DNA of 64,000 bases from Nocardia vulneris (GCF_001613425.1 NZ_BDCI01000001.1:124001-188000); one strand, 5' to 3'; numbered from the stretch's first letter, positions 38,370 through 47,371 are shown. Program-made: numbers and translations. Notes: generated from the letters alone by a model not told the origin.

Positions 38370-39854
38370 ATGCGGTACAACGAATATCGGACATATGACG
38401 CGGTCGGTCTGGCGGAACTGGTGGCCAAGGGCGAAGTGCAACCGGCCGAACTGTTGCACGTCGCGTTGGACCGTTGCGCGCAGGTCGATCCCGGTATCAA
38501 CGCGGTGAGCCTGTTGATGGCCGAGGCCGGGCGGGCGGCAGCGGCCGCGCCGTCGACGGGGCCGTTCGCCGGGGTGCCTTTCCTGCTGAAGGATCTGGGC
38601 CAGGATTTCGCGGGGTATCCGACCTCCGCGGGCACCGGTCCGTTGCGCAAGATCGACGCCACCCACCACAGCATTGTGGTGCAGCGGTGGATCGACGCCG
38701 GCCTGGTCGTTTTCGGCAAGACCACCACGCCCGAGTTCGGGGCCGTAGCGGTCACCGAGACCGGAACCTTCGGCGCGACCAGGAATCCCTGGGACCTCGA
38801 CCGGTCGCCGGGCGGGTCGTCCGGTGGCGCGGCGGCCGCGGTGGCGGCGGGGATCGTGCCGATGGCCGGCGCCAGCGACGGCGGCGGCTCGATCCGGGTT
38901 CCCGCGGCCTGTACCGGATTGTTCGGCCTGAAGCCGGGGCGCGGGATGGTGCCGGCCGGTCCGGACGCGGCCGAGAACATCTTCGGCGCCTCCACCAGCG
39001 GCGTGCTGTCGCGCAGTGTCCGCGACACGGCGGTCATGCTCGATGTGCTCAGTGCGCCCGATCCGGGCGGTCCCTACCTGTCTGCGCGCGCCGAGCAGCC
39101 CTACGCCACGGCGGTGCACACCTCACCGCGACGGTTGCGCATCGGGTTCAGTTCCGAATCCCCTTTGGGCACAACGGTGCACGCCGAAGCCGTGCGGGCA
39201 GTAGAGCACACCGCAGCACTGCTGGAGCAGCTGGGCCATCATGTGGAGCCCGCCGCGCCGCGGATCGATGGCGAGCAGTTGGCCCACGATTTCATGGCCG
39301 TGTGGACCGCCAATCTCGCGACGAAACTGGCGAAGGCTCGCCGGATCAGCGGTGCGCCGGACTCCGCGTTCGATATCACCACCCGGGCCGCGGCGGCGGC
39401 CGGGCGCGCGCAGACCGTGACGGCTCTGCTCGAAGCGCACGAGGGCTGGAATACCCACGGGCGAGCCCTGGCCGCGTTCCACGACAGCTACGACCTGTGG
39501 CTCACGCCGACGATCGCCGCGCCGCCGCTGCGCATCGGCCAGACCAAACCGCCTGCGCCGCTGGCGAAGATCCTCGGGGCGCTGCTGGAAGTCGGTGCGG
39601 GCCCGGCAATCACGCGCAGCCCGGTCTACCGCAAGATCGTGCGGGCCAACCTGACCCCGGTACCGTTCACGCCGCTGGCCAACGTCACCGGCCGGCCGGC
39701 GATGAGCGTGCCGCTGCATCGCACGGCCGACGGTCTACCGCTCGGCAGTCAGTTCGTCGGCGCTCTCGGCGGTGAGTTCTTGCTGCTGCAACTGGCCGCG
39801 CAGCTCGAGACGGCCCAGCCGTGGGCGCAGCTCGAGCCGCCCGAACCCGCGTAA
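38370..39854 (+). CDS. Amidase (amidase signature family)
   Basis: 494 aa. The Ser-cisSer-Lys triad is visible: Lys74 (FLLKDLG), Ser150 in SPGGSSGG and nucleophile Ser174 in DGGGSIRVPA; spacing Ser150-Ser174 is the canonical 24. It hydrolyses an amide to acid and ammonia or amine. ATG 38370 is preferred, since family homology starts near residue 5. It lies 59 bases downstream of the second TetR gene, same strand, so a substrate amide may be the TetR ligand. The substrate is unknown. Confidence 0.9.
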   Translation: MRYNEYRTYDAVGLAELVAKGEVQPAELLHVALDRCAQVDPGINAVSLLMAEAGRAAAAAPSTGPFAGVPFLLKDLGQDFAGYPTSAGTGPLRKIDATHHSIVVQRWIDAGLVVFGKTTTPEFGAVAVTETGTFGATRNPWDLDRSPGGSSGGAAAAVAAGIVPMAGASDGGGSIRVPAACTGLFGLKPGRGMVPAGPDAAENIFGASTSGVLSRSVRDTAVMLDVLSAPDPGGPYLSARAEQPYATAVHTSPRRLRIGFSSESPLGTTVHAEAVRAVEHTAALLEQLGHHVEPAAPRIDGEQLAHDFMAVWTANLATKLAKARRISGAPDSAFDITTRAAAAAGRAQTVTALLEAHEGWNTHGRALAAFHDSYDLWLTPTIAAPPLRIGQTKPPAPLAKILGALLEVGAGPAITRSPVYRKIVRANLTPVPFTPLANVTGRPAMSVPLHRTADGLPLGSQFVGALGGEFLLLQLAAQLETAQPWAQLEPPEPA

Positions 39855-39871
39855 CGAGGTCCGTCACCGGA

Positions 39872-40405
39872 TTACAGCAGTCGCCAGGAGTATCCGGGCG
39901 TGTTCCATGGTTCCGGGGTGTTCTGCAGCACGATCGCGATTCCGGTGTCGCGCAGGTACATGCTCGGGTTCGAGCGCGGGTACAGGTGCCATACCGGCGG
40001 GTCGATGGTGCCGCCACCACCCCAATCGGCGCGCGGATCGTCGCAGGACCCGACGATGAGGACGCCGGGACTGGTCGAGGTGTCGCCGATGAGGCACTTG
40101 GCGAAGAAGTCGAGCAGTTCGAAGCGCACCCAGCCGGAGGACTGCGTGAGCCTGGTGAAGATGTGTGGTTGGTCTGCGCGACAGGTCGTTTCGCTCTCGG
40201 CGGCACCGCGCCCGGCCGCCGCCTCGTTGTAATAGATGCAGGCCGGGCCATTGGGTGCGCCCTGACTGATCATGGTGAACTCGGGTGGGATGCCGCCGCC
40301 CAGCGCGTCCGGTCCCGCGGGTGCCTGTGCCGAACCGGTCGGCGCCGACACCGCGAGCAACGCCGCGATGGCGGCCAAGATGAGCACGAGTCTACTTCTC
40401 TGCAC
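39872..40405 (-). CDS. Secreted protein of unknown function
   Basis: 177 aa. GTG start at 40405 with AAGGAG just upstream. A clear Sec signal peptide (MQRSRLVLILAAIAALLAVS, cleavage likely after SAQA). The mature part has four Cys, probably two disulphides, and a C-terminus ending in SMYLRDTGIAIVLQNTP and YSWRLL, faintly like a beta-trefoil repeat. I do not recognise the family. It is convergent with the amidase and has two perfect palindromes upstream. Confidence 0.75.
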   Translation of the reverse strand: MQRSRLVLILAAIAALLAVSAPTGSAQAPAGPDALGGGIPPEFTMISQGAPNGPACIYYNEAAAGRGAAESETTCRADQPHIFTRLTQSSGWVRFELLDFFAKCLIGDTSTSPGVLIVGSCDDPRADWGGGGTIDPPVWHLYPRSNPSMYLRDTGIAIVLQNTPEPWNTPGYSWRLL

Positions 40406-40488
40406 AACAACTCCTTCAAGGTTTTCGAATGCGGCGATATGTGCCGGATGGTCTTCGCGCGGAATCAGATCGTTCGTCGCAGCGAGAC

Positions 40489-40504
40489 GGGGAGGATCCT
40501 CCCC
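40489..40504. promoter_or_regulatory. 16-bp perfect palindrome upstream of the secreted protein gene
   Basis: GGGGAGGATCCTCCCC, a perfect dyad with no spacer, 84 bases upstream of the GTG start of the secreted protein. Its position fits an operator. Confidence 0.4.
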
Positions 40505-40551
40505 CTGTGCCACACCACTTCTGGTGTCGGCGTCCTGACACTATCGGCAAC

Positions 40552-40565
40552 CCGGGTATACCCGG
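40552..40565. promoter_or_regulatory. 14-bp perfect palindrome in the same gap
   Basis: CCGGGTATACCCGG, a second perfect dyad in the same 218-base gap. The GGGTAT/ATACCC halves resemble half-sites of copper-type repressors but in the opposite order, so I do not assign a regulator. Confidence 0.4.
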
Positions 40566-40623
40566 CAAGACCCGAAAAGTTATGCGTTTGAAGTAGGGCT
40601 GTGCGGTTCCGGGCCGCGCCGGG

Positions 40624-40914
40624 TCACCGGCGGCGTCGTTGTGCCTCGTACATCTCGGCCGCGGCATTGATCCGGGCACGGGCCTCGATATGCGCGACAT
40701 GGGTGCACGGGGTCGGGTCTTTCAGATTGGGCAGCACGAAGGCCAGCGGCCAGACCCACGCCAAATAGTAAGCGGGCGTGAAGAACAGCGCGGGGCCGCC
40801 GTTGATCACCTTCAGCGGCACCCCGTGCCGTTTGCGGTAGTAGATCTTGCAGACGATGATCCCGGCGGTGATGTAGGTGAGGCCGAGGATGATGCCGATG
40901 AGAGTTGCGTCCAT
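40624..40914 (-). CDS. Small membrane protein, unknown
   Basis: 96 aa. Two hydrophobic helices (LIGIILGLTYITAGIIV and ALFFTPAYYLAWVWPLAFVL) joined by a basic loop (YYRKRHG), and a charged cytoplasmic tail ending in EAQRRRR. ATG 40914 is chosen because an upstream extension would be unlike a membrane protein. No family recognised. Confidence 0.6.
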   Translation of the reverse strand: MDATLIGIILGLTYITAGIIVCKIYYRKRHGVPLKVINGGPALFFTPAYYLAWVWPLAFVLPNLKDPTPCTHVAHIEARARINAAAEMYEAQRRRR

Positions 40915-41138
40915 GCGCACCACGGTGTCATCCGGACCGCCGCTCCGGTATCGGCTGAATATGGGACATGTTGGCGCACAAGCGAATTCTGTAGTCCGAT
41001 CGAATGACACAGCCGGGTGGCGGCCGGCGCGGGAGGGTTCGGTTTTCGACGGCGGCCGCGTGGTCGGTGCGCCATACCTTGCGTCTGTGTCTGAGACAGT
41101 CTATCTTGAGGGTGCGCACGTCGCTTGCGGTTCGCTGA
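40915..41138. other. Intergenic region before the flavin monooxygenases
   Basis: No supported gene. It holds an 11-bp palindrome, TGTCTGAGACA (41088-41098), followed by AGTCTATCTTGA, which may be an operator or promoter for the monooxygenase operon. A plus-strand frame here lacks coding character. Confidence 0.4.
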
Positions 41139-41258
41139 GTGTCGCGTGACTTGCTCGTCGCCGACGTCGATGGCGGCCGTCCGCCCGCGGCGGCCGACGC
41201 GCTCGCCGACCGGCTGCTGTCCCGATGGCAGCCCCTGCTTCACCGAATCGCGAAGTGA
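41139..41258 (+). pseudogene. Short frame resembling a TetR C-terminus, possible gene remnant
   Basis: 39 codons, GTG start directly after an in-frame stop, good GC3 bias, ending ADALADRLLSRWQPLLHRI, which looks like the last helix of TetR-type regulators. The stop lies 8 bases before the monooxygenase ATG. Either it is a decayed regulator whose front is gone, or a short coupled frame. No upstream sequence in the other frames continues it convincingly. Confidence 0.3.
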
Positions 41259-41266
41259 GACAAGAC

Positions 41267-42805
41267 ATGAACGAGACAGCAGCGCCGCTGTACGAGGTCG
41301 CCGTGATCGGAGCGGGCCCTGGCGGTATCGCTGCGGGTGTCAAACTGCGCCAAGCGGGCATCGAGGACTTTCTCGTACTGGAGCGCTCCGACGAGGTCGG
41401 CGGCAGCTGGCACGAGAACCACTACCCGGGGCTCGGTGTCGATATTCCGGCGCTGGCCTACCAGTATTCTTTCGCCCGAAAAGCGAACTGGAGCAGGGTC
41501 TTTCCGCGTGGCTCGGAGGTCGAGCAGTATCACATCGACGTGGCGCGGCGCTTCGGCGTGCGGGCTCGAGTGCGGTTCGGCGCCGAGGTCGAGCGGGAGG
41601 AGTGGGACGAGGAAGCAGGCTGCTGGAGGTTGGTCCTGACCGACGGGTCCACCGTCAGCGCACGATTCGTGATCAGCGCGGTGGGCGCGTTCGTCCGGCC
41701 GAAGACCGAGGTGGGCATTGCCGGTGTTCGCGCCTTCCAAGGGAAGGTCCTGCGCCCGAGCAGCTGGGATCACGACTACGACCTGTCGGGCAAGACGGTG
41801 GGCATCATCGGCACCGGTGCCAGTGCGGTGCAGATCATTCCGTCCATCGCGCCGCGGGTCGGCAAGCTGACGGTCTTCCAGCGCACGCCGGTCTGGTCGT
41901 TGCCGAAGCCGGATTTTCGTATTCCGGTTGCGCTGCAACGGGTCCTGGCAGTTCCGGGAATCCAGCCCGTGCTGCACGGCGGTGCGCTGGTGGTGGTCGA
42001 TCTCGCGTTGCGTGCGGTGGTCGGGTTGCCTGGGGCAGTGGTGCACCCGGCGATGGACCGTTTCGACGCCGCCTGTCTGGCGCTGTACCGGCGCTATCTG
42101 GCGCGCGTGGTGACCGACGCACCGACCCGCGCGGCGTTGACGCCGGACTTCGGCCCGGTGGCGAAGCGGCCCACCCTGTCGAACAGCTACCTGCGGGCCT
42201 ACAACCGGGACAACGTGACCTTGGTGACGGCGCCGATCGAGAAGATCACGCGGACCGGAGTTCGTACCGGCGACAAGGCGCTGCATCGGTTGGACGCCCT
42301 CATTCTGGCCACCGGTTACGAGGTCTTCTCCGACCCGGAGACGTATCGGCCGGGAACCATACTGGGCCGCAACGGATTCGACTTGGCCAAGTTCTACCGT
42401 GCAGAAGGCTTGCAGGCCTATCAGAGCGTGTCGGTGCACGGTCTGCCGAACCGGTGGACGCTGGTCGGCCCGTACTCCTGGACCGGTTCGGGCTGGCATG
42501 CGTTCGTGGAGATGACCGCCGACCACGCCGTGCGGGCGATCGCGGAGACGCGCAGACGGGGTGCGCTCTGGTGCGAGGTGCGTAAGGAGGCCGCGGACGC
42601 GTATCACCGGACGGTGCACCGGCGCGGTGAGTCGCTGCGCTACTACCTGGCCGAACTCAACGGCCATGTGCCGACCTACTATCGGAATTCGCAGGGCGAC
42701 ACCACCTATGTCCGGCCCTCGGGGTTCTTCGAGGCCCGGCGTGGCAACCGCCGGTTCCCGCTCGACGACTACCGGTACGAGATCCCGGCCGGAGTTTCGG
42801 CATGA
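41267..42805 (+). CDS. Flavin-containing monooxygenase, BVMO-like, with altered motif
   Basis: 512 aa. FAD motif GAGPGG (15-20), NADPH motif GIIGTGASA (about 179-187) and the second-domain LILATGYEV. The Baeyer-Villiger fingerprint FxGxxxHxxxW(P/D) reads FQGKVLRPSSWD (157-168) with Arg163 instead of His. ATG 41267 is chosen over ATG 41225 because GTGAGA precedes it and homology begins a few residues later. It overlaps the next monooxygenase by ATGA. It may oxidise ketones or heteroatoms; the changed motif makes true Baeyer-Villiger activity uncertain. Confidence 0.85.
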   Translation: MNETAAPLYEVAVIGAGPGGIAAGVKLRQAGIEDFLVLERSDEVGGSWHENHYPGLGVDIPALAYQYSFARKANWSRVFPRGSEVEQYHIDVARRFGVRARVRFGAEVEREEWDEEAGCWRLVLTDGSTVSARFVISAVGAFVRPKTEVGIAGVRAFQGKVLRPSSWDHDYDLSGKTVGIIGTGASAVQIIPSIAPRVGKLTVFQRTPVWSLPKPDFRIPVALQRVLAVPGIQPVLHGGALVVVDLALRAVVGLPGAVVHPAMDRFDAACLALYRRYLARVVTDAPTRAALTPDFGPVAKRPTLSNSYLRAYNRDNVTLVTAPIEKITRTGVRTGDKALHRLDALILATGYEVFSDPETYRPGTILGRNGFDLAKFYRAEGLQAYQSVSVHGLPNRWTLVGPYSWTGSGWHAFVEMTADHAVRAIAETRRRGALWCEVRKEAADAYHRTVHRRGESLRYYLAELNGHVPTYYRNSQGDTTYVRPSGFFEARRGNRRFPLDDYRYEIPAGVSA

Positions 42806-44394
42806 CACGACCGCACGACCACGGGCAGGTTCTCATGCGTTCCATCAGCACACCCGACTACGACGTGCTGGTCATCGGCGCGGGTTTCGGCGGCCTCGGC
42901 ACCGGCGCGGCACTGCGCCGAGCCGGCGTCGACAATTTCCTGATCATCGACAAATGGCAGCGCGTCGGCGGCACCTGGAACGCCAACACCTATCCCGGTG
43001 TGGCCGTGGACGTTCCGTCGCCGATCTACAACTTCTCGTTCCAGCAGCGCTCGGGGTGGTCCCGGTTCTTCGCGCCCGGCGCCGAGATCCAGCGTTACGC
43101 CGAGGAAGTGGCGGATCGGCAGGGCCTGCGCGACAAACTGCGGCTCGGTTGCGGGGCGGTGCGGGCGCGGTTCGACGAGTCCGCCGATCAGTGGCGGGTA
43201 CTGACCACCGACGGGGACGAGATCACCGCCCGCTTCCTGGTGAGCGCCGTCGGCGTCCTGGAACAGCCGAAGCCGCCGGCCATTGCGGGACTCGATCGAT
43301 ACACGGGCATGCTCATGCACACCGCGCGCTGGGACCACTCCTACGACTACCGCGGCAAACGCGTCGCGGTGATCGGTACCGGAGCGACTGCGCTGCAGGT
43401 GATTCCGCAACTGGCCGAGCAGGTCGAGCAGCTGACGGTGTTCCAGCGGACCGCCATCTGGGTAGCACCCAAACCAGACTTCGCACTGGGCCGGGCCGGT
43501 CATCGGGCACTGGACTTCCCGCCGGCCCAGCAGGTGGTCCGGCTGGTCGGCAATGTCGCCGTGAACGCGTTCCTCGGGATCGGCTTGGCGCTGTCGGACT
43601 ATCCGCGCCTGACCTCGGCGGTGCTCGGCGCGGGTGAAGCGGCGCTGAAGGCCTACCTGTTCACCCAGGTGCGGGATAGTGCCCTGCGCCGCGCCCTCAC
43701 ACCGACCTATCGGCTGGGGTGCAAACGCCCCTCGATTTCCAACAACTATTTCAAGACCTACACCCGGCCGCACGTCGACCTGGTCACCACGGCGATCGAC
43801 CGCTGCACCGAACAGGGCATCGTTACCGTGGACGGCACCCACCGGGCGTTCGACATGGTGGTGACCGCCACCGGATTCCAGGTGATGGACAAGGGCGCTA
43901 CGCCGCCGTATCCCGTATACGGTTGCGGTGGCACCGAATTGGGGGAGTACTGGGACACCCACCGATTCCAGGCCTACGAGGGTGTGTCGGTGCCCGGGTT
44001 CCCCAACATGTTCCACATCTTCGGGCCCTACGGCTATGCGCCGGGTTCGGTGATCCCGCTCATCGAGGCCACCGCCGCACACAGCAGCCGGGTCATCGCC
44101 GAGGCGTTGCGGCGCGGTGCCACCCGGGCCGAGATCCGCCGGGAGCCGCACGAGGAATACTTCGCCCGCATGTCCGCCCGCAACAAGAACACCTACCTGT
44201 TCAAGCAGGGCTGTGCAGAGTCCCGCACGTACTACATCAACTACCAGGGTGACGGACCGGCCTTCCGGGCGACCACCCAGCTCGGAATGTATTGGAGCAA
44301 CCGGCATTTCCCGCTCGACCACTACCGGTACACGACGACTCGGGCGGTGTCTGCGGCCGCGGACGTCGAGTCGGCGGCGGCCGAACTACTGTAG
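42802..44394 (+). CDS. Baeyer-Villiger-type flavin monooxygenase
   Basis: 530 aa, similar in layout to the preceding gene. FAD motif GAGFGG (26-31), fingerprint YTGMLMHTARWD (167-178) with the His173 present, NADPH motif VIGTGATA. It oxidises a ketone or aldehyde to an ester, using NADPH. The start overlaps the upstream stop (ATGA), so the two monooxygenases are coupled and may act on one substrate in sequence or form a mixed pair. Confidence 0.88.
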   Translation: MTRPHDHGQVLMRSISTPDYDVLVIGAGFGGLGTGAALRRAGVDNFLIIDKWQRVGGTWNANTYPGVAVDVPSPIYNFSFQQRSGWSRFFAPGAEIQRYAEEVADRQGLRDKLRLGCGAVRARFDESADQWRVLTTDGDEITARFLVSAVGVLEQPKPPAIAGLDRYTGMLMHTARWDHSYDYRGKRVAVIGTGATALQVIPQLAEQVEQLTVFQRTAIWVAPKPDFALGRAGHRALDFPPAQQVVRLVGNVAVNAFLGIGLALSDYPRLTSAVLGAGEAALKAYLFTQVRDSALRRALTPTYRLGCKRPSISNNYFKTYTRPHVDLVTTAIDRCTEQGIVTVDGTHRAFDMVVTATGFQVMDKGATPPYPVYGCGGTELGEYWDTHRFQAYEGVSVPGFPNMFHIFGPYGYAPGSVIPLIEATAAHSSRVIAEALRRGATRAEIRREPHEEYFARMSARNKNTYLFKQGCAESRTYYINYQGDGPAFRATTQLGMYWSNRHFPLDHYRYTTTRAVSAAADVESAAAELL

Positions 44395-44412
44395 CCGGAC
44401 GAGCCGCGCGCG

Positions 44413-44550
44413 TTATGCCGGGATCGCCGCGGTGAGCGAGTAACTCAACCCGATCGCGGCGATCACCGCCATCAGCAGCAGCGCCAACAGCATCCCGGGC
44501 ACATTGTCGATGAGGGCCGGTTCGTTGCGATCGGTGCGCGATACTGCCAT
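44413..44550 (-). CDS. 45-aa single-pass membrane protein
   Basis: MAVSRTDRNEPALIDNVPG followed by one hydrophobic helix (MLLALLLMAVIAAIGLSYSL). A strong ribosome site, GGAGGT, lies 8 bases upstream of ATG 44550, which is the main support. It is 98 bases downstream of the metalloprotease gene, same strand. Unknown function. Confidence 0.55.
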   Translation of the reverse strand: MAVSRTDRNEPALIDNVPGMLLALLLMAVIAAIGLSYSLTAAIPA

Positions 44551-44648
44551 GAGATCGACCTCCGGTAATCGGGCGTGGTGTATTGGTGCGATTCCCTGTT
44601 GCGCGAGGGTCAAACATCGACGGATGTGACTTGTGTCCACTGCCGGTG

Positions 44649-45134
44649 TCAGAACAGATCGGCACCGGCGAAGTCGATGAACTGGTCGCCGCCGGACCGA
44701 TCGACGGTGTCGAGCGTGTCGCCGATGTCGAACATGCGGGTGCCGCTGTCGCCGAACCAATCGAAGGACTGGCCGCTGTCGCCGCCGAAGATGTCGGTGC
44801 CATCGGAGGCGTTGTCCCAGCCGCTGTCGCCGAACCAATCGAAGCTGTTGTCGCTGCTGAACGGGTCGCCGGTATCGGTGCCGAACAGATCGCCGAACGG
44901 GTCACCGGAGGCGTCGTCTCGACCGTCGCCGAGCCAGTCGAATCCGTCGCCCGCATCGTCCGGGCTCGGTGCATCGCTGCCGTCGCCGAAGAGGTCGGTG
45001 TAGTCGCCGCTGAACGGGTCGTCGCCGTCGAAGGAATCGTCGCCGAAGGAATCGTCGCCGAAGAAATCGCCGCCGAACGGATCACCAGGCTGTGCCGTAT
45101 CGCCGCTCTGGTCGTCGCCGAACTGATCCGACCC
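44649..45134. repeat. Low-complexity Asp/Phe/Gly/Ser repeat region inside the metalloprotease
   Basis: Encodes residues 248-408. FDW(F/L)GD occurs at 312-317, 345-350 and 371-376, and GDDSFGDDSFDGDDPF is a tandem run near 272-288. At DNA level a 15-base unit (GGAATCGTCGCCGAA) is repeated around 45033-45075. Confidence 0.7.
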
Positions 45135-45875
45135 GTTCCCGGGCGCGGTTTGCTGATCGTCGACGCTCGGCTTCTCCGGTTTCGGCCGGGGTGCGCCGGG
45201 ACGGGTCGGCCGATCGTCGGGGTCGCCCTTCTGCGGGGTGCTGTCGGAGGGCGACGCCGAGTTGTTCGGCTTTCCGCGCTGATACATCTTGTTGAGTTCG
45301 CCGACTTCGCTTTTACCCAGTGGGCTGGGTCCGTCACCGCACCGGTTGACGACGCTGGCCATGATGCTGCACCCGCTGTCGTTGTGATCGAGGCCGATGG
45401 CGTGCAGCAGTTCGTGTCCGGCGATCTCGGTGCGGTCGGCGGGGTCGAAGCTGCTGTTCTTGGGGTCGAGCTTGACGAACGGACCGTTGTCCCAGCCGCC
45501 CAGGCCCGCGACGTCGCCCTGGAAGTGTTCGTTGCTGATATCGATCGCGCCATTACCCGTTCCCGGTTCGAGCACGATGTTCAAACCCGGTGTCGCGTTC
45601 AGATGCTTGACCGCGTTCTCTATCCCGGGATCATGAATCTTGTTGTTGTAGTGAATGATCGCCCGGCCATCTTTGTCGTACCCCTGAATCTTCGCTCGAA
45701 AGTCGAAACTCGCCGCCTGCGCAACCCCGGCGGTCGTCGCGCTCAGACTCAACGCCGCGGGTGTGAGCAGCGCTCCGGCCAGCAATGTGGCGAACAACCG
45801 CGGCCGCCCCGGTCCCGGCGTCTGCGCAACCCGATGCTTCCCTCGATAATGACGACGACTGCCCGAATCAGGCAT
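44649..45875 (-). CDS. Secreted metzincin metalloprotease with acidic repeat tail
   Basis: 408 aa. A Sec signal peptide (hydrophobic 27-50, cleavage near Ala54). Catalytic domain (55-200) with the zinc motif HELLHAIGLDH (His154, Glu155, His158, His164) and Met172 in SIMA as Met-turn, a snapalysin-like layout; a Cys pair (169 and 179) flanks it. A Pro/Lys linker (201-245) leads to an acidic region rich in Asp, Phe, Ser and Gly (248-408). It is released from the cell or held at the envelope. CGGAGG lies about 10 bases before ATG 45875. Confidence 0.85.
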   Translation of the reverse strand: MPDSGSRRHYRGKHRVAQTPGPGRPRLFATLLAGALLTPAALSLSATTAGVAQAASFDFRAKIQGYDKDGRAIIHYNNKIHDPGIENAVKHLNATPGLNIVLEPGTGNGAIDISNEHFQGDVAGLGGWDNGPFVKLDPKNSSFDPADRTEIAGHELLHAIGLDHNDSGCSIMASVVNRCGDGPSPLGKSEVGELNKMYQRGKPNNSASPSDSTPQKGDPDDRPTRPGAPRPKPEKPSVDDQQTAPGNGSDQFGDDQSGDTAQPGDPFGGDFFGDDSFGDDSFDGDDPFSGDYTDLFGDGSDAPSPDDAGDGFDWLGDGRDDASGDPFGDLFGTDTGDPFSSDNSFDWFGDSGWDNASDGTDIFGGDSGQSFDWFGDSGTRMFDIGDTLDTVDRSGGDQFIDFAGADLF

Positions 45876-46087
45876 GACCAGAAAACCTCCGAGTATCGGC
45901 GAACGGGCCCCAGCACGCGGCCCGGCGGCGTCGACAGTACTGGTAGAAACGCGCCGATGCGCAAACTATAAGCCGCAGCTAAACACGCGAAAATGGTCTC
46001 GACACAACGCATTTAAGCGCTGTCTGCAACGACGTTAGTTCGCGGGAAATGCGCGCGGCGGTCGGATCCGGGCGATTATGGTGGCGT

Positions 46088-47371
46088 TCAGAAATAGCGC
46101 GCCCAGAGGTAGATCCAGGCGAGGGTGGTGCTGAGGGCGGTGACGAGGATGCCGTATTTGGTGAAGGTCCAGAAGCTGATGGCGTGGCCGGCGCGGCGGG
46201 CGATGTCGAGGGCGACGACGTTGGCGCTGGCGGCGACCGCGGTGCCGTTGCCGCTGAAGTCGGCGCCGAACGCGAACGACCACCAGAGTGCTTGCCCGTG
46301 CACCGGGTTCGGCGTCTCGGCGACCAAGCCTTCGACGACGGGCGCCATGGTGGTCGTGTAGGGGATGTTGTCGATGAACGCGGCGACCACGGCGGAACCG
46401 AAAACCAGTGTGGCAGAGGCCAGTAGCGGGTTGTCGCCGAACGCGGTGACGGCGGCGTCGCCGATGCGGTCGATCACGCCGGTGTGCACCAGACCGGCCA
46501 CCATGACGAACAGTCCCATGAAGAAAACCAGTGTGCCCCATTCGACTTCGCGGAGAATATCGCCCACGTCGAGATCGGAGATCAGCACCATCGCACCGGC
46601 ACCGAGCAGCGCGATGATCGAGGGCGCGATATGGAACACCGAGTGCAACCCGAAACCGAGGACGACGGCGGCGAGCACCAGCATGGAGCGGGCGAGCAGC
46701 CTGGGGTCGGTGATGGCGCGGCGCTCGTGCAGCGCCATCACCACTTCGATGTGCGCGGAATCGTGGCGCAGATGCCTGCGGAACAACCAGCGGGTGAACA
46801 GCACGAACAGCACGAAGATGACGGCGACGGCCGGCGCCATGTGCACCAGGAAATCGTTGAAGCTCAGCCCGGCCCGGCTGCCGATGATGATGTTGGGCGG
46901 ATCGCCGACCAGGGTCGCCGCACCGCCGATGTTGGCGGCGAGGATCTCGGCGATGAGAAAGGGTTGCGCGGGTAGCCGCAGCCGATCGCACACGACGATC
47001 GTCACCGGCGCGACGAGCATGATGATGGTGACGTTGTCGAGCAGCGGCGAGGCGACGGCGGTGATCACCATCAGCATCACCATGAGCCGGAAAGGCTTGC
47101 CGCGGGAGCGTTTTGCCGCCCAGATCGCCAGGAAGTCGAACAGTCCGGTGTGTTTGACGACGCCGACGATGATCATCATGCCGAGCAACAGGAAGATGAC
47201 GTTCCAGTCGATGCCGTTGTGCGCGGAGTAGAACACCTGCTCGCCCGGCACCAACCCGAGCACCGTCATCAGGCCCGCCGCGACGAGCACGATCTTGACC
47301 TTGTCGGCGCGCTCGGTGGCGATGCACCAGAAGGCGCCGACGAAAATGGTGAGGGCCAGTAGCTGAGTCAC
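46088..47371 (-). CDS. Ion transporter superfamily permease (ArsB/NhaD-like)
   Basis: 427 aa with 11-12 hydrophobic helices. SPLLDNVTIIM and DNIPYTTTMAPV are the repeated inverted motifs of the ion-transporter superfamily, and GDPPNIIIGS is a signature of ArsB/NhaD members. It would carry an anion, arsenite or Na+ in exchange for H+. GTG 47371 is chosen because GAGG lies about 8 bases upstream. It is third in an operon, 29 bases after the CBS gene. Confidence 0.85.
   Translation of the reverse strand: MTQLLALTIFVGAFWCIATERADKVKIVLVAAGLMTVLGLVPGEQVFYSAHNGIDWNVIFLLLGMMIIVGVVKHTGLFDFLAIWAAKRSRGKPFRLMVMLMVITAVASPLLDNVTIIMLVAPVTIVVCDRLRLPAQPFLIAEILAANIGGAATLVGDPPNIIIGSRAGLSFNDFLVHMAPAVAVIFVLFVLFTRWLFRRHLRHDSAHIEVVMALHERRAITDPRLLARSMLVLAAVVLGFGLHSVFHIAPSIIALLGAGAMVLISDLDVGDILREVEWGTLVFFMGLFVMVAGLVHTGVIDRIGDAAVTAFGDNPLLASATLVFGSAVVAAFIDNIPYTTTMAPVVEGLVAETPNPVHGQALWWSFAFGADFSGNGTAVAASANVVALDIARRAGHAISFWTFTKYGILVTALSTTLAWIYLWARYF

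Noticed and set aside
40552..40565. Copper repressor (CsoR/RicR) operator
   Set aside because: The half-sites are in the opposite order to known operators, and there is no copper gene nearby.
40877..41149. 90-codon plus-strand frame before the monooxygenases
   Set aside because: Overlaps the start of the small membrane gene, has no ribosome site and no coding-like composition.
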